Shown: positions 53,296 to 62,555 of the stretch, piece after piece
How positions within the stretch are numbered: position 1 is the first letter of the stretch
How the letters are laid out: each line of letters starts with the position of its first letter
Source: Aurantiacibacter aquimixticola
GTDB taxonomy: Bacteria > Pseudomonadota > Alphaproteobacteria > Sphingomonadales > Sphingomonadaceae
Direction: 5' to 3'
Assembly (NCBI RefSeq): GCF_003605475.1
Contig: NZ_RAHX01000001.1
Location: 372,001-436,000 of the forward strand
DNA: 64,000 nt
The notes under the pieces: generated by a model
Database searches by the model: none
Told to the model about the DNA's origin: nothing
What the model saw: only the letters and a program-made list of their open reading frames with translations
Made by a program: the position numbers and the translations under genes

Positions 53296-53365
53296 GAAGG
53301 GTGTCCTGCTTTCGGGTAGGAGAAGCTCGCTACCTAGCAGCAATGTCGCCTCGTGCCAGCCTCCC

Positions 53366-55495
53366 CTACAGCATCGCTTTCGCTCGCATGCGCGCCCGAT
53401 GAAGCACCGGCTCGGTATATCCCGACGGTTGCTCGGTCCCTCCAACGATCAGTTCGCGCGCGGCGGCAAGCGCGATCGAACCGCGCGGGTCGGCCATCAT
53501 CGGGTGATAGGTTGGGTCACCGGCGTTCTGTGCATCCACCTTCGCCGCCATTTCGTGCAGCGCCGCATCGATGGAGAGGCGATCCACCACCCCATGGAGC
53601 AGCCAGTTCGCGATATGCTGGCTGGAAATGCGCAGCGTAGCGCGATCCTCCATCAGGCCGATATCGTGGATGTCGGGCACCTTGGAACAACCGATGCCCT
53701 GGTCGATCCACCGGACCATGTAGCCGAGTATACCCTGGACATTGTTGCGCAGTTCCTCTGCGATGTCGTCGGCAGACCAGTCTGCGGCCTCCGAAAGCGG
53801 GACGCTTAGCAATTTGCCCAGCGGGACCAGTGTTTCGGCGCTCCGCTCACGCTGTCGCTCGGCCACGTCGATCTGGTGATAATGCATGGCATGAAGGACC
53901 GCCGCAGTTGGGGAGGGGACCCACGCCGTGCTGGCCCCGCTGGCTGGGTGGCCCGCTTTCTCGGCCAGCATGGCGCGCATCCGGTCCGGCGCTGCCCACA
54001 TGCCCTTGCCGATCTGCGCGCGGCCTTGAAAGCCGCAGGCGAGGCCGATCTGGACGTTCCTATCTTCGTAGGCCGCGATCCATTCAGCTTGCTTGATGCC
54101 GCCTTTGCGCATCATCGGCCCGGCCAGCATCGAGGTGTGAATTTCATCTCCGGTGCGGTCCAGGAAGCCGGTATTGATGAAGAAAACACGATCTTTCACC
54201 GCGTGGATGCAGGCGGTGAGGTTTGCGCTGGTGCGCCGTTCTTCGTCCATCACGCCGATCTTGATCGTGTGTCGCGCCAGGCCGAGCATGTCCTCGACAG
54301 CATCGAACAATTCGTTGGCGAAGGCGCATTCGTCCGGCCCGTGCATCTTCGGCTTCACGATATAGATGCTGCCGTGGCGGCTGTTTCGGCCGCGGTCCTG
54401 CATCGCAACGGCGACAGTGATCGCGGCGTCGAGCAAGCCCTCATGCAACTCATCACCGTTTTCAGTCAGCACTGCGGGCGTAGTCATCAAGTGGCCGACA
54501 TTGCGGACCAGCAGAAGGCTCCGCGCCCGCAACTCATCGGTGTCACCCTGCATGTCGGTATAGCTGCGATCTTCATTGGACTGGCGGACGATCACGTCGC
54601 CATTTTTCTCGAACCGCGCTTCCAGGTCGCCACGAATGGCGCCGAGCCAGTTCCGATAGGCGGCGACCTTATCCTCTGCATCGATGGCGGCGACAGAGTC
54701 TTCGAGATCGACGATCGTGGACAGTGCCGCTTCCAATCGGATGTCGGCTATGCCTGCCGGGTCCGTCATGCCGATGGGGTGCTGGGGATCGATGACGATT
54801 TCGATATGCAGGCCGTTATTGGCGAGCAGGAGATTGTCGCCGATTGTCCCTGTCAGTTGTGCGGGATTGGCGAGGGTCGGCAATCCACCCGTCCAATCCG
54901 CCCAAGGGCCACCGGCCAGCGGCGCGGCTTCGTCGAGAAACGCCTTCGCGCGCGCAATGACGGAAGCGCCGCGCTGCGCATCGTACTCACCCGCTGGCGG
55001 CTTTGTGCCATCGAGCGCATCGGTGCCGTAGAGCGCGTCGTACAGGCTGCCCCAGCGCGCATTGATCGCGTTCAGCAGAAAGCGGGCATTGAGCACCGGC
55101 ACGACCAATTGTGGTCCTGCAATGCTGGCGATTTCCGGATCGACATTCTGCGTGCCGATCGTGAGCGGGGCCGGCTCCGGCACAAGATAGCCAATCTCGC
55201 GCAGAAAGCCTTCAGGCGCGCCGCGGCGCGCGCCTGGATTAGCCCGATGCCAGCCATCGATGCTGTCCTGAAGCTCGGCCCGCTTTTGCAGCAGGGCGCG
55301 GTTGCGCGGACCGAAGCGACGCGAAATCTCCGCAAAGCCCTGCCAGAACGCATCCGCCTCCAGACCGGCGTTGGCAAGCACTTCGTTCTCGACGAATGCG
55401 GCCAGCTCCGGCGCGACCTGCAGACCGGCGCGTGGCAGATAATCCGCGCGCCGGTCCACATGGCTTTCGCGTTCGGCAAGGGCTGAGCGGTTCAT
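53366..55495 (-). CDS. glcB: Malate synthase G
   Basis: 709 aa (E. coli GlcB has 723). It condenses glyoxylate and acetyl-CoA to malate. Signatures include [14 protein letters not shown] N-domain text (here [20 protein letters not shown]), [17 protein letters not shown] with the catalytic-loop acidic residues, and [19 protein letters not shown]. Its ATG overlaps the stop of the small ORF upstream (ATGA), so it is translated as part of the aceA operon. Confidence 0.96.
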   Translation of the reverse strand: MNRSALAERESHVDRRADYLPRAGLQVAPELAAFVENEVLANAGLEADAFWQGFAEISRRFGPRNRALLQKRAELQDSIDGWHRANPGARRGAPEGFLREIGYLVPEPAPLTIGTQNVDPEIASIAGPQLVVPVLNARFLLNAINARWGSLYDALYGTDALDGTKPPAGEYDAQRGASVIARAKAFLDEAAPLAGGPWADWTGGLPTLANPAQLTGTIGDNLLLANNGLHIEIVIDPQHPIGMTDPAGIADIRLEAALSTIVDLEDSVAAIDAEDKVAAYRNWLGAIRGDLEARFEKNGDVIVRQSNEDRSYTDMQGDTDELRARSLLLVRNVGHLMTTPAVLTENGDELHEGLLDAAITVAVAMQDRGRNSRHGSIYIVKPKMHGPDECAFANELFDAVEDMLGLARHTIKIGVMDEERRTSANLTACIHAVKDRVFFINTGFLDRTGDEIHTSMLAGPMMRKGGIKQAEWIAAYEDRNVQIGLACGFQGRAQIGKGMWAAPDRMRAMLAEKAGHPASGASTAWVPSPTAAVLHAMHYHQIDVAERQRERSAETLVPLGKLLSVPLSEAADWSADDIAEELRNNVQGILGYMVRWIDQGIGCSKVPDIHDIGLMEDRATLRISSQHIANWLLHGVVDRLSIDAALHEMAAKVDAQNAGDPTYHPMMADPRGSIALAAARELIVGGTEQPSGYTEPVLHRARMRAKAML

Positions 55496-55647
55496 CGGGC
55501 GAAGCGCCCCAGCCGGTGATGCAGATTTACCAGCTTGCGCGTCTCCGCGCCGTCGTCACCTGCCTTGATCGCGGTGGCGAGCGCAGCGCGGATCAGGCTG
55601 AAATCCTCGGTGCTGAAAACCGGGCGAGCGAGTGTGGGTTGTGTCAT
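55492..55647 (-). CDS. 51-aa conserved-looking ORF between aceA and glcB
   Basis: 51 aa, too short for most gene finders. Sequence starts [20 protein letters not shown] and ends [15 protein letters not shown]. The ATG at 55647 has a strong AGGAAAGGA ribosome site, and the TGA overlaps the glcB ATG (ATGA), so it is well placed to be translated. It is mostly helical and slightly amphipathic, with no membrane segment. It may assist or tune the glyoxylate enzymes; that is speculation. Confidence 0.7.
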   Translation of the reverse strand: MTQPTLARPVFSTEDFSLIRAALATAIKAGDDGAETRKLVNLHHRLGRFAR

Positions 55648-55689
55648 CTGTCTGTCCTTTCCTGTCCGTTCCCGGACCCTCGCTGCGTG

Positions 55690-57285
55690 TCAGGCTGCGA
55701 ACTGATTCATGGTGTTGTCCTTGCCGCCGGCCTTCAACGCGGCCTCACCGGCGAAAGCCTCCTTGTGATCGTCTCCGATGTCCGACCCGGCCATACTCTG
55801 GTGCTTCACACAGGCGATGCCCTGGCGGATTTCCTCGCGTTGGACCTGTTTGACGTAGCCGAGCATCGCTTCCTCGCCGAAGTAGCGCTTGGCGAGATTG
55901 TCGGTACTGAGCGCCGCCGTGTGGTAGGTCGGCAGGGTAATCAGGTGATGGAAAACGCCCGCACGCCTGGCGGCATCGGCCTGGAAGGTCCGGATTTTCT
56001 CGTCCGCCTCTTTCGCCAGCTCGCTGTCGTCATAGTGCTGGCTCATCAGGCGATCGCGATCGTAATCCGTTAGATCACGTCCATCTTCCGCCCATGTGTC
56101 ATAGACTTGCTGGCGGAAGTTGAGCGTCCAGTTGAAGCTCGGCGAGTTATTGTAGACCAGCTTAGCGTGCGGCACGACAGCGCGAATGCGATCGACCATG
56201 CCTGCGATCTGCTCGACATGCGGTTTTTCCGTTTCGATCCACAACAGGTCGGCCCCGTTCTGCAAGCTGGTGATGCAGTCCAGCACCACGCGGTCCTCAC
56301 CCGTTCCGGGGCGGAACTGGAAGAGGTTGGAGGGCAAGCGCCGGGGGCGCAGCAGCCTGCCCTCCCGGCCGATCAGCACCTCTCCATTGCCGATCTGGCC
56401 TGCGTCCACTTCCTCGCAATCGAGGAAGCCGTTGTACTGGTCGCCAAGGTCGCCCGGTTCGCGGCTGTAGGCGATCTGCTTGGTCAATCCGGCGCCGAGC
56501 GAGTCGGTGCGCGCAACGATGATGCCGTCTGGCACGCCAAGCTCGAGAAAGGCATAGCGGATTGCCCGGATCTTCTGCAGGAAATCCTCGTGCGGCACGG
56601 TGACCTTGCCGTCCTGATGCCCGCACTGTTTTTCATCCGAGACCTGGTTCTCGATCTGCAGCGCACAGGCACCCGCTTCGATCATCTTCTTGGCAAGAAG
56701 GTACGTCGCCTCGGCGTTGCCGAAGCCGGCATCGATGTCGGCGATGATCGGCACAAGATGCGTTTCGTGATTGTCGATGGCCTTCTGCGCTGTCGCCGCA
56801 GCTTCTTCGTCGCCCGCGTCGCGTGCGGTGTCGAAATCGCGGAACAGCCCGCCCAGTTCTCGGGCGTCGGCCTGGCGCAGGAAGGTGTAGAGCTCCTCGA
56901 TAAGAGCTGGCACGCTGGTCTTTTCGTGCATGGACTGATCGGGCAGCGGGCCGAATTCGCTGCGCAGCGCGGCGATCATCCAGCCCGAGAGGTACAGGTA
57001 GCGCCCTTTCGTTGTGCCGTAATGCTTCTTGATGCTGATCATCTTCTGCTGCCCGATAAATCCGTGCCAGCAGCCGAGAGACTGGGTGTAGGCGGCCGGA
57101 TCGCGGTCGTAGGCGGCCATGTCCTCCCGCATGATCTTCGCTGTGTATCGGGCAATGTCGAGGCCGGTCTGGAAACGGTTCTGCAGGCGCAGGCGAGCGG
57201 CGAATTCGGGATCGACGCCCTGCCAGCTTTGTCCGTGCTGGTGCTTGATGCCGGTCTGGCGGTGGATTTCGGCGAAATAGGTCAT
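55690..57285 (-). CDS. aceA: Isocitrate lyase (long subfamily)
   Basis: 531 aa, the length of the long ICL subfamily. It splits isocitrate to succinate and glyoxylate. The catalytic Cys motif appears as EKQCGHQDGKVTVPHEDF, and substrate-binding IVARTDSLGA is intact. ATG 57285 (MTYFAEIHRQ) has CGGAGCA upstream. The small ORF and glcB follow on the same strand; scfR is divergent. Confidence 0.96.
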   Translation of the reverse strand: MTYFAEIHRQTGIKHQHGQSWQGVDPEFAARLRLQNRFQTGLDIARYTAKIMREDMAAYDRDPAAYTQSLGCWHGFIGQQKMISIKKHYGTTKGRYLYLSGWMIAALRSEFGPLPDQSMHEKTSVPALIEELYTFLRQADARELGGLFRDFDTARDAGDEEAAATAQKAIDNHETHLVPIIADIDAGFGNAEATYLLAKKMIEAGACALQIENQVSDEKQCGHQDGKVTVPHEDFLQKIRAIRYAFLELGVPDGIIVARTDSLGAGLTKQIAYSREPGDLGDQYNGFLDCEEVDAGQIGNGEVLIGREGRLLRPRRLPSNLFQFRPGTGEDRVVLDCITSLQNGADLLWIETEKPHVEQIAGMVDRIRAVVPHAKLVYNNSPSFNWTLNFRQQVYDTWAEDGRDLTDYDRDRLMSQHYDDSELAKEADEKIRTFQADAARRAGVFHHLITLPTYHTAALSTDNLAKRYFGEEAMLGYVKQVQREEIRQGIACVKHQSMAGSDIGDDHKEAFAGEAALKAGGKDNTMNQFAA

Positions 57286-57366
57286 GGATGCTCCGTACTG
57301 AGTTCTGGAGCGGGTTTGGTTGATGAAACACATTCACGCCACGCCTCGCGGTGTCAGCTTGTCAAA

Positions 57367-57389
57367 CTTTACAGACTGTGCTTGTAAAG
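57367..57389. promoter_or_regulatory. Candidate ScfR operator between aceA and scfR
   Basis: CTTTACA-N9-TGTAAAG is a perfect inverted repeat of 7 bp arms, 19 nt upstream of the scfR ATG and about 80 nt upstream of aceA. A further CTGTAAGG copy follows at 57390. RamB/PccR-type regulators bind related A/T-rich inverted sites near acetate and propionate genes (established for other members). Confidence 0.6.
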
Positions 57390-57407
57390 CTGTAAGGAGA
57401 CTGACCG

Positions 57408-58802
57408 ATGGCCGCAAAGGCGCTTTATCTCGGGCCGCGATTGAAAAAGCTCCGGCGCGATCTGAGCCTCACGCAAGCCAATATGGCGAGCGATCTGGAA
57501 ATCTCGCCAAGCTATATCGCGCTGATGGAACGCAATCAGCGTCCGGTCACGGCCGATACGCTGATCAAGCTTGCCACGACATATCGGATCGATGTCGCCG
57601 ACCTGGCGGATGAGGATGCCGACGAGACCGCCGCTCGCCTTCAGGGGGCGCTCAAGGATCCGATCTTCGCCGACATCGATATCGAGCCGCTCGACATTTC
57701 GGACATCGCCACCAGCTATCCCGGTTTCGCCGAAGCGCTCCTTCGCCTGCATACCGCGTTCGGCGAAGAGCAGCTGGCGCTGACCGAACGCCGCGACGGT
57801 GCGCAGCAGGGGGAGGCCACGAGCGATCCGATCGGCGAGGCGCGCGCCTTTCTTGCCGCCCGCCGGAACAGCTTTCCCGATCTCGACGACAGCGCGAGCG
57901 CCGCGGCGCGCGAACTCGGCAGCCTCGATGCCATGCGGGACCATCTCGCTGACGCGCACGGATTGGACCTGCGCCTCACCGATGACGGGCTGCTGAACGG
58001 CGCGCTGCGCTGGCACGATTACCACCGCCGCCGCGTCTATATCGCCGAGCGGCTCGATCCGGCAGGGCGGCGTTTCCAGGCCGCCCTGCAGATCGCCATT
58101 CTCGAGCAGAACGAAGCCATTTCGACGATCATCGCCGATGGGCGCATCTCAACTGAGGATGGCGAGCGGCTGGTTCGCCGCGCGCTGCAGTCCTACTGGG
58201 CCGCCGCTCTGCTCATGCCCTATCGCGCTTTCACAAAAGCCGCGGCCGAGCTGCGCTACGACGTCGAGGCGATTGCGACACGCTTTGCCGTGAGTTTCGA
58301 GCAAGCCGCACACAGGCTCACGACGTTGCACCGCGCGGGAGAGGAAGGCGTGCCTTTCTTCTTCCTGCGGGTGGACCGGGCGGGCAATGTCTCAAAGCGG
58401 CTGGATGGCGCTGGCTTTCCGTTCGCCCGCCACGGCGGCGCATGCCCGCTCTGGAATGTGCACCGCACGTTCGACCGGCCCGGCGAAGTCGACGCCCAGC
58501 TCATCGAGCTGTCCGAAGGCGAGCGTTACGTCTCGATCGCGCGCACGGTAACGGGTGGGGGCGGGCGCTTCGGTGCGCCAAGCGTCACCCGCTCGGTCGC
58601 GATTGCCTGCTCCGCCGCACATCTGGAAAAGCTCGCCTATGCCGATGCGCTGGCGAAGACCGCGCCGACGCCGATCGGTGTCGCCTGTCGGCTCTGCCAT
58701 CGGCCGAATTGCATCGCGCGCTCCGCCCCGCCGATGGGCCGTGAAATCGCGCCAGCACGTTTCCGAGAAAGCGGTGTGCCCTTCGACTTTTCGACCGGCT
58801 AG
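57408..58802 (+). CDS. ScfR/RamB-family XRE regulator (short-chain acyl-CoA)
   Basis: 464 aa. N-terminal XRE HTH (LRRDLSLTQANMASDLEISP), a central IrrE-like domain without a clear metalloprotease motif, and a C-terminal DUF2083 region with GGACPLWNVHRTFDRPGE and the CRLCHRPNC cysteine motif. Members such as RamB and PccR control the glyoxylate or propionyl-CoA genes by sensing short-chain acyl-CoA. Here it is divergent from aceA, the expected target. Confidence 0.88.
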   Translation: MAAKALYLGPRLKKLRRDLSLTQANMASDLEISPSYIALMERNQRPVTADTLIKLATTYRIDVADLADEDADETAARLQGALKDPIFADIDIEPLDISDIATSYPGFAEALLRLHTAFGEEQLALTERRDGAQQGEATSDPIGEARAFLAARRNSFPDLDDSASAAARELGSLDAMRDHLADAHGLDLRLTDDGLLNGALRWHDYHRRRVYIAERLDPAGRRFQAALQIAILEQNEAISTIIADGRISTEDGERLVRRALQSYWAAALLMPYRAFTKAAAELRYDVEAIATRFAVSFEQAAHRLTTLHRAGEEGVPFFFLRVDRAGNVSKRLDGAGFPFARHGGACPLWNVHRTFDRPGEVDAQLIELSEGERYVSIARTVTGGGGRFGAPSVTRSVAIACSAAHLEKLAYADALAKTAPTPIGVACRLCHRPNCIARSAPPMGREIAPARFRESGVPFDFSTG

Positions 58803-59427
58803 CCGCGCTTCAGCGCCTGCCGATCGACGAAGAAAAAGGTGATGACAGTGGAGGCGACGCAGGCATAGCCCTGTGTTTCGAGCGATTCGTGCACGGCGCT
58901 CCGCGTAGCGCCGCGCAAATTGTCGGCGTAGATTTCGGCCGAGATGACCATCGGGCGATGCCTGTCGAAATCGAGCCCGCGCAGCACGCGCATTTCCGAT
59001 CCCTCGACATCGATATTGCAATAATGGATCGGGCCGGACACGTCTTCCCCGTCGGAAATGGCGACGCCGCGCATCCTGTAGCGCGGCCTGTGCTGAGCGA
59101 AAAGCGCCTGCGTCTGCGGCGACATGCCCACGCAGATTCCGTTCCAGCCATGCTCTTAGAGAAGCGCCGTCGTCGAATGCGCCTTGGGGTGATACGCCCC
59201 GATATCGAGATACGGCCCGCGCGTTTCGGCGGGGTCCATGCCCAGCATCACGCGCGAGATCCGGTCCAGAACCAGGTCTTCGCCTTGCTGGCCGTAACTG
59301 ACCTTGGCGTAGGGATCGCCCAGGCTGCGCGCCAGATCGCTGGGTCCGATGCTGAACACATGGCCGACGCGCGCATAGCCCTGGCGCGGGCGCCCTTGGC
59401 GATGAAGCGAAGAAGGAGGGAACGCAT
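58799..59427 (-). pseudogene. FkbM-family methyltransferase, multiply damaged
   Basis: The gene reads as a methyltransferase from ATG 59427 ([22 protein letters not shown] upstream) but needs a frameshift near 59375-59395 to enter the frame [20 protein letters not shown], then meets an in-frame TAA at 59156-59158 inside TALL-[stop]-EHGWNGIC, where family members have Tyr. The C-terminal half (GPIHYCNIDVEGSEMRVLRG) continues in frame to 58799. The usual central about 60 residues also seem missing. At least two lesions indicate a pseudogene rather than a sequencing artefact, though one error cannot be excluded. Confidence 0.8.
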
Positions 59428-59538
59428 GGCGCCTTCCTTACAGCAGGCGCGCGCGGAAAGGGCCTTTGCGCGATGCCGCGGCGGGTAAACGGCATCAACC
59501 GCTTGTGCGCTATGCCCGCAATCCGTAGGCGGAGACAC

Positions 59539-60291
59539 ATGGCCGGTGAATTGAGAGACAATCGCGGACGCGGGGATACCGAGTGGGGCCTTCCCGCCGT
59601 TCATCCCGAAGGACGCAAATATGGCGTCATTGCGGTTGGAATATCGCTGTTTTTCCTTCTCATACTCGATTGGGAAATCATCGGCTGGCCACTGCTGGCG
59701 CTGTCGGTGGGCGTGTTTGCATTCTTCCGGGATCCCGAACGCGTGGTGCCGCAGGGCGAGCGCATGATCGTTTCCCCGGCAGACGGGCTGGTGACGCTCA
59801 TTTCGCAGGTTGATCCGCCATCGGAATTGCAGGGCAATGATGGCGATGGCGCACAGGGGCTGGGCACTGCTCCGGTCACCCGGATCTCCATCTTCATGTC
59901 GGTGTTTGATGTGCATATCAATCGCTCGCCGGTGGCGGGGACGGTCAAGCGTATCGTCTATATTCCCGGGGCGTTCATGAATGCCGATCTGGACAAGGCG
60001 AGCGAGGAGAATGAGCGCCAGCATGTGCTGATCGAGCGCAATGACGGTGTGCGTATCGGCTTCACGCAAATCGCCGGACTGATCGCGCGCCGCATCGTTC
60101 CCTTCATCAAGCCGGGCGACACCGTGGCCGCCGGACAACGCGTAGGCCTGATCCGCTTTGGCAGCCGGGTCGATGTCTACCTGCCAGCAGGCACGGACCC
60201 GACGGTGCTGTTGGGACAGCGGGTTGTCGCAGGCGAAACCGTGCTGGCCGAGATCGGCACGCAGGGCCTGCTCGAAGGAGTAAATCAGTGA
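59539..60291 (+). CDS. psd: Phosphatidylserine decarboxylase, short form
   Basis: 250 aa. It makes phosphatidylethanolamine. The short (archaeal-type) Psd pattern is seen: [37 protein letters not shown], and the self-processing site FGS (S209), which forms the pyruvoyl group. A membrane segment lies at about 30-65. ATG 59539 with GGCGGAG upstream. The next gene overlaps it (GTGA). Confidence 0.95.
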   Translation: MAGELRDNRGRGDTEWGLPAVHPEGRKYGVIAVGISLFFLLILDWEIIGWPLLALSVGVFAFFRDPERVVPQGERMIVSPADGLVTLISQVDPPSELQGNDGDGAQGLGTAPVTRISIFMSVFDVHINRSPVAGTVKRIVYIPGAFMNADLDKASEENERQHVLIERNDGVRIGFTQIAGLIARRIVPFIKPGDTVAAGQRVGLIRFGSRVDVYLPAGTDPTVLLGQRVVAGETVLAEIGTQGLLEGVNQ

Positions 60292-61232
60292 GCGGACGGG
60301 ACGATCGGTTCGATGACGACCTGGATGACGATGCGACCGCTACGCCCGGTCCGGCCTGGCTCGGCCCGAAGGCGAGCGAAGACGAGCATGTGACGCGATC
60401 GCGGGCGGGCAAAGGCCTTTCCGTGCGCGCCGTGCTTCCCAATGCCATCACCGCCGCGGCGCTTTGTTCGGGCCTGACGAGCATATTGTTCGCAGTGGCC
60501 GAGCAGTGGGATCGTGCCGTCTTCGCCATGATCATCGCCGGCATTCTCGACATGATGGATGGGCGCGTGGCGCGGCTGCTGAAGGCGCAATCGCGTTTCG
60601 GCGCGGAGCTGGACAGCCTCTCCGATTCGGCGAGCTTCGGCATTGCGCCTGCCATTGTCCTTTATCTCTGGTCGCTGGCGGAAATGCCCCGGCTCGGCTG
60701 GCTGGCGGCGCTCGCCTATGCGATCTGCTGCGCGCTGCGGCTGGCACGCTTCAACGCCCAGATCGATGTCGACGATCAGCCGCACAAGTCCGCGGGCTTC
60801 CTTACGGGTGTTCCCGCACCGATGGGGGCGGGCTTTGCCTTTATGCCTGTCTATTTGTGGATTGCGACAGACGAACCGATCTTCCGCGATCCGCTGCTGG
60901 TCGGCCCGTGGCTAATCCTGGTGGCCTTGATGATGGTGTCCAACGTCGCGACGCCGAGCTGGAAATCGCTGCGTCCCTCGGGTGAACTCAAACTCGCTGT
61001 GATCGCGATGGCGGGCCTGCTGGTGGGTGGATTGCTTATCGAGACCTGGTGGACGCTGACGCTGATCGGCGCGATCTACCTTGTCCTCATTGCCTGGTCC
61101 GTCACCGCCTTTGGCAAGATCAGACGCGCCCGCCGCGCTGCCGCTAAGCCGCCAGAGCCGCCCGCGCAAAAGCCTCTGACGGCCGACGAACTGGACCGCT
61201 CGCTACCGGGCGGGGAGCATCGAGACGCGTGA
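60288..61232 (+). CDS. pssA: CDP-diacylglycerol-serine O-phosphatidyltransferase
   Basis: 314 aa. The CDP-alcohol phosphotransferase motif D-G-x2-A-R-x8-G-x3-D-x3-D appears in [20 protein letters not shown], then DSLSDSAS. About six to seven membrane helices follow. It makes phosphatidylserine for Psd. The start is GTG at 60288, overlapping the psd stop, so the pair is translationally coupled. The 3' end overlaps the antisense small ORF by 89 nt. Confidence 0.95.
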   Translation: MSGRDDRFDDDLDDDATATPGPAWLGPKASEDEHVTRSRAGKGLSVRAVLPNAITAAALCSGLTSILFAVAEQWDRAVFAMIIAGILDMMDGRVARLLKAQSRFGAELDSLSDSASFGIAPAIVLYLWSLAEMPRLGWLAALAYAICCALRLARFNAQIDVDDQPHKSAGFLTGVPAPMGAGFAFMPVYLWIATDEPIFRDPLLVGPWLILVALMMVSNVATPSWKSLRPSGELKLAVIAMAGLLVGGLLIETWWTLTLIGAIYLVLIAWSVTAFGKIRRARRAAAKPPEPPAQKPLTADELDRSLPGGEHRDA

Positions 61233-61350
61233 GTTCCGCGCGTAGCGAAACATACTGGCGCCGCGCCTTGGCGAGCGAAGCAAAGCAGGACATGACAGCC
61301 ATCGCAGCCATCAGGCCGAAGAAGATCGAAATCGCGATAGTGAGCGTCAT
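61144..61350 (-). CDS. 68-aa single-helix membrane ORF under two LexA-type boxes
   Basis: 68 aa, family unknown. One membrane helix (TLTIAISIFFGLMAAMAVMS, then CFASL) is followed by a basic amphipathic helix ([18 protein letters not shown]) and a tail ending [17 protein letters not shown] 61350 has a good GAGGAAAC ribosome site. Two GTTC-N7-GTTC boxes lie 80-127 nt upstream. Small LexA-controlled membrane proteins in Caulobacter (SidA, DidA) inhibit cell division, so a similar role is an attractive but untested idea. The last 29 codons are antisense to the pssA end. Confidence 0.65.
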   Translation of the reverse strand: MTLTIAISIFFGLMAAMAVMSCFASLAKARRQYVSLRAELTRLDAPRPVASGPVRRPSEAFARAALAA

Positions 61351-61429
61351 CTGCCTGTTTCCTCGAATTCGGAGGGACAACCCCCGTTAGAGCTGGAATG
61401 TTCCGTCTCCCGGACCATCGACCGTGTTT

Positions 61430-61444
61430 GTTCCACTCATGTTC
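61430..61444. promoter_or_regulatory. LexA-type box A
   Basis: GTTC-CACTCAT-GTTC, the exact alphaproteobacterial LexA pattern GTTC-N7-GTTC. It overlaps the spacer and -10 region of the putative minus-strand promoter whose -35 (TTGACG) is at 61450-61455. Confidence 0.65.
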
Positions 61445-61462
61445 CGCGCCGTCAAGCGCTTT

Positions 61463-61477
61463 GTTCCGCTTTCGTTC
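61463..61477. promoter_or_regulatory. LexA-type box B
   Basis: GTTC-CGCTTTC-GTTC, a second exact match, 33 bp (about three helical turns) from box A and just upstream of the -35 on the minus strand. Same-face placement suits cooperative repression. Confidence 0.65.
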
Positions 61478-61671
61478 CAAACTTTGCGCTGGATTTGCAG
61501 ATCGGCATTCGCTAAAGGCGCGCCCGCTGGACAAAGAGCGACGCGAAATCTCGCCCGCTCGAACGTTCGGCAAATTCACATGGAAGGCACACATACCGGT
61601 GCCGTCCGCGGTGGTTCTCACTGCGGCCGGTTCCCCGCTTTCCAGAGGCATAACCGGAAAGGAATTTACCT

Positions 61672-62442
61672 ATGGCGGCTCCTACCGTCACGATGCAGCA
61701 ATTGATCGAGGCCGGCGCACATTTCGGCCACCAGACCCACCGCTGGAACCCGCGGATGAAGCCGTATATCTTCGGCAGCCGCAACGGTGTTCACATCATC
61801 GACCTGTCGCAGACCGTGCCGCTGTTCGCGCGCGCTCTCGACTTCGTGCAGCAGACCGTCCGCGCGGGCGGCAAGGTGCTGTTCGTCGGCACCAAGCGGC
61901 AGGCGGCCGAACCGATCGCCGAAGCGGCACGTTCGTGCGGTCAGCACTTCGTCAACCACCGCTGGCTGGGCGGCATGCTCACCAACTGGAAGACGATCTC
62001 CGGCTCGATCCGTGAGCTGAAGAACCTCGAAGAGCAGTTGTCAGGCGACACCAGCGGCCTGACCAAGAAAGAGGTGCTGAACCTCACGCGCAAGAAGGAC
62101 AAGCTTGAGCTTTCGCTCGGCGGAATTCGCGACATGGGCGGCGTGCCGGACGTGATGTTCGTGATCGACGCGAACAAGGAAGACCTGGCGATCAAGGAAG
62201 CCGGCGTGCTCGGCATTCCCGTAATCGCCGTGCTCGACACCAATGTGGATCCCGAGGGCATCGCTTTCCCGATCCCCGGCAATGACGATGCCAGCCGCGC
62301 GGTTCGCCTTTATTGCGACGCCGTCGCCCAGGCGGCGACTGCCGGCACGGGCGAAAACGTGGTCGATTCGGGAGCCGATATCGGCGCGATGGACGCTCCG
62401 CCCGCCGAAGCCGCCGCCGAAGAGGCCAAGGCCGACGCCTGA
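61672..62442 (+). CDS. rpsB: 30S ribosomal protein S2
   Basis: 256 aa. Standard S2: [20 protein letters not shown], then [19 protein letters not shown] and [21 protein letters not shown] low-complexity Ala/Glu C-terminal extension (about 240-256) is common in alphaproteobacteria. tsf follows 113 nt later with a strong hairpin between, as in other bacteria where rpsB-tsf readthrough is regulated. Confidence 0.97.
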   Translation: MAAPTVTMQQLIEAGAHFGHQTHRWNPRMKPYIFGSRNGVHIIDLSQTVPLFARALDFVQQTVRAGGKVLFVGTKRQAAEPIAEAARSCGQHFVNHRWLGGMLTNWKTISGSIRELKNLEEQLSGDTSGLTKKEVLNLTRKKDKLELSLGGIRDMGGVPDVMFVIDANKEDLAIKEAGVLGIPVIAVLDTNVDPEGIAFPIPGNDDASRAVRLYCDAVAQAATAGTGENVVDSGADIGAMDAPPAEAAAEEAKADA

Positions 62443-62450
62443 CCGCATCT

Positions 62451-62486
62451 GTGATCCGCGCGGCTGCATTGTCGGCCGCGCATCAC
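62451..62486 (+). terminator. Hairpin between rpsB and tsf, possible attenuator
   Basis: GTGAT - CC - GCGCGGC - loop - GCCGCGC - ATCAC forms a 12-bp stem with a two-base bulge, starting 8 nt past the rpsB stop. No T-run follows. It may attenuate tsf transcription or stabilise the rpsB message. Confidence 0.5.
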
Positions 62487-62555
62487 AATCTCTCCCCATC
62501 GCGCCGGCTCCCTCGGGCACGGCGCCCTGACGATATTTGATGAAGGACCAAGACA

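Larger units (their letters stand above)
61351..61671. promoter_or_regulatory. 321-bp intergenic region, small membrane ORF / rpsB
   Basis: The left part (61430-61477) holds two LexA-type boxes and a TTGACG hexamer for the minus-strand ORF. The right part is the rpsB leader. I could not place an rpsB promoter with confidence. A GGAAAGGAA-type ribosome site precedes the rpsB ATG. Confidence 0.6.

Noticed and set aside
53876..55486. A 536-aa frame antisense to malate synthase
   Set aside because: The minus-strand frame is a clear glcB. The antisense frame arises from GC-rich third positions.
56107..57387. A 426-aa frame antisense to isocitrate lyase
   Set aside because: aceA is unambiguous on the other strand; this frame has no coding signature.
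59156..59158. Stop codon readthrough or selenocysteine in the FkbM gene
   Set aside because: The codon is TAA, not TGA, no SECIS-like stem is seen, and a frameshift in the same gene makes decay more likely.
61381..61671. LexA boxes controlling rpsB
   Set aside because: The boxes are nearly 200 nt from rpsB and bracket a -35-like hexamer pointing the other way; SOS control of S2 would be unexpected.
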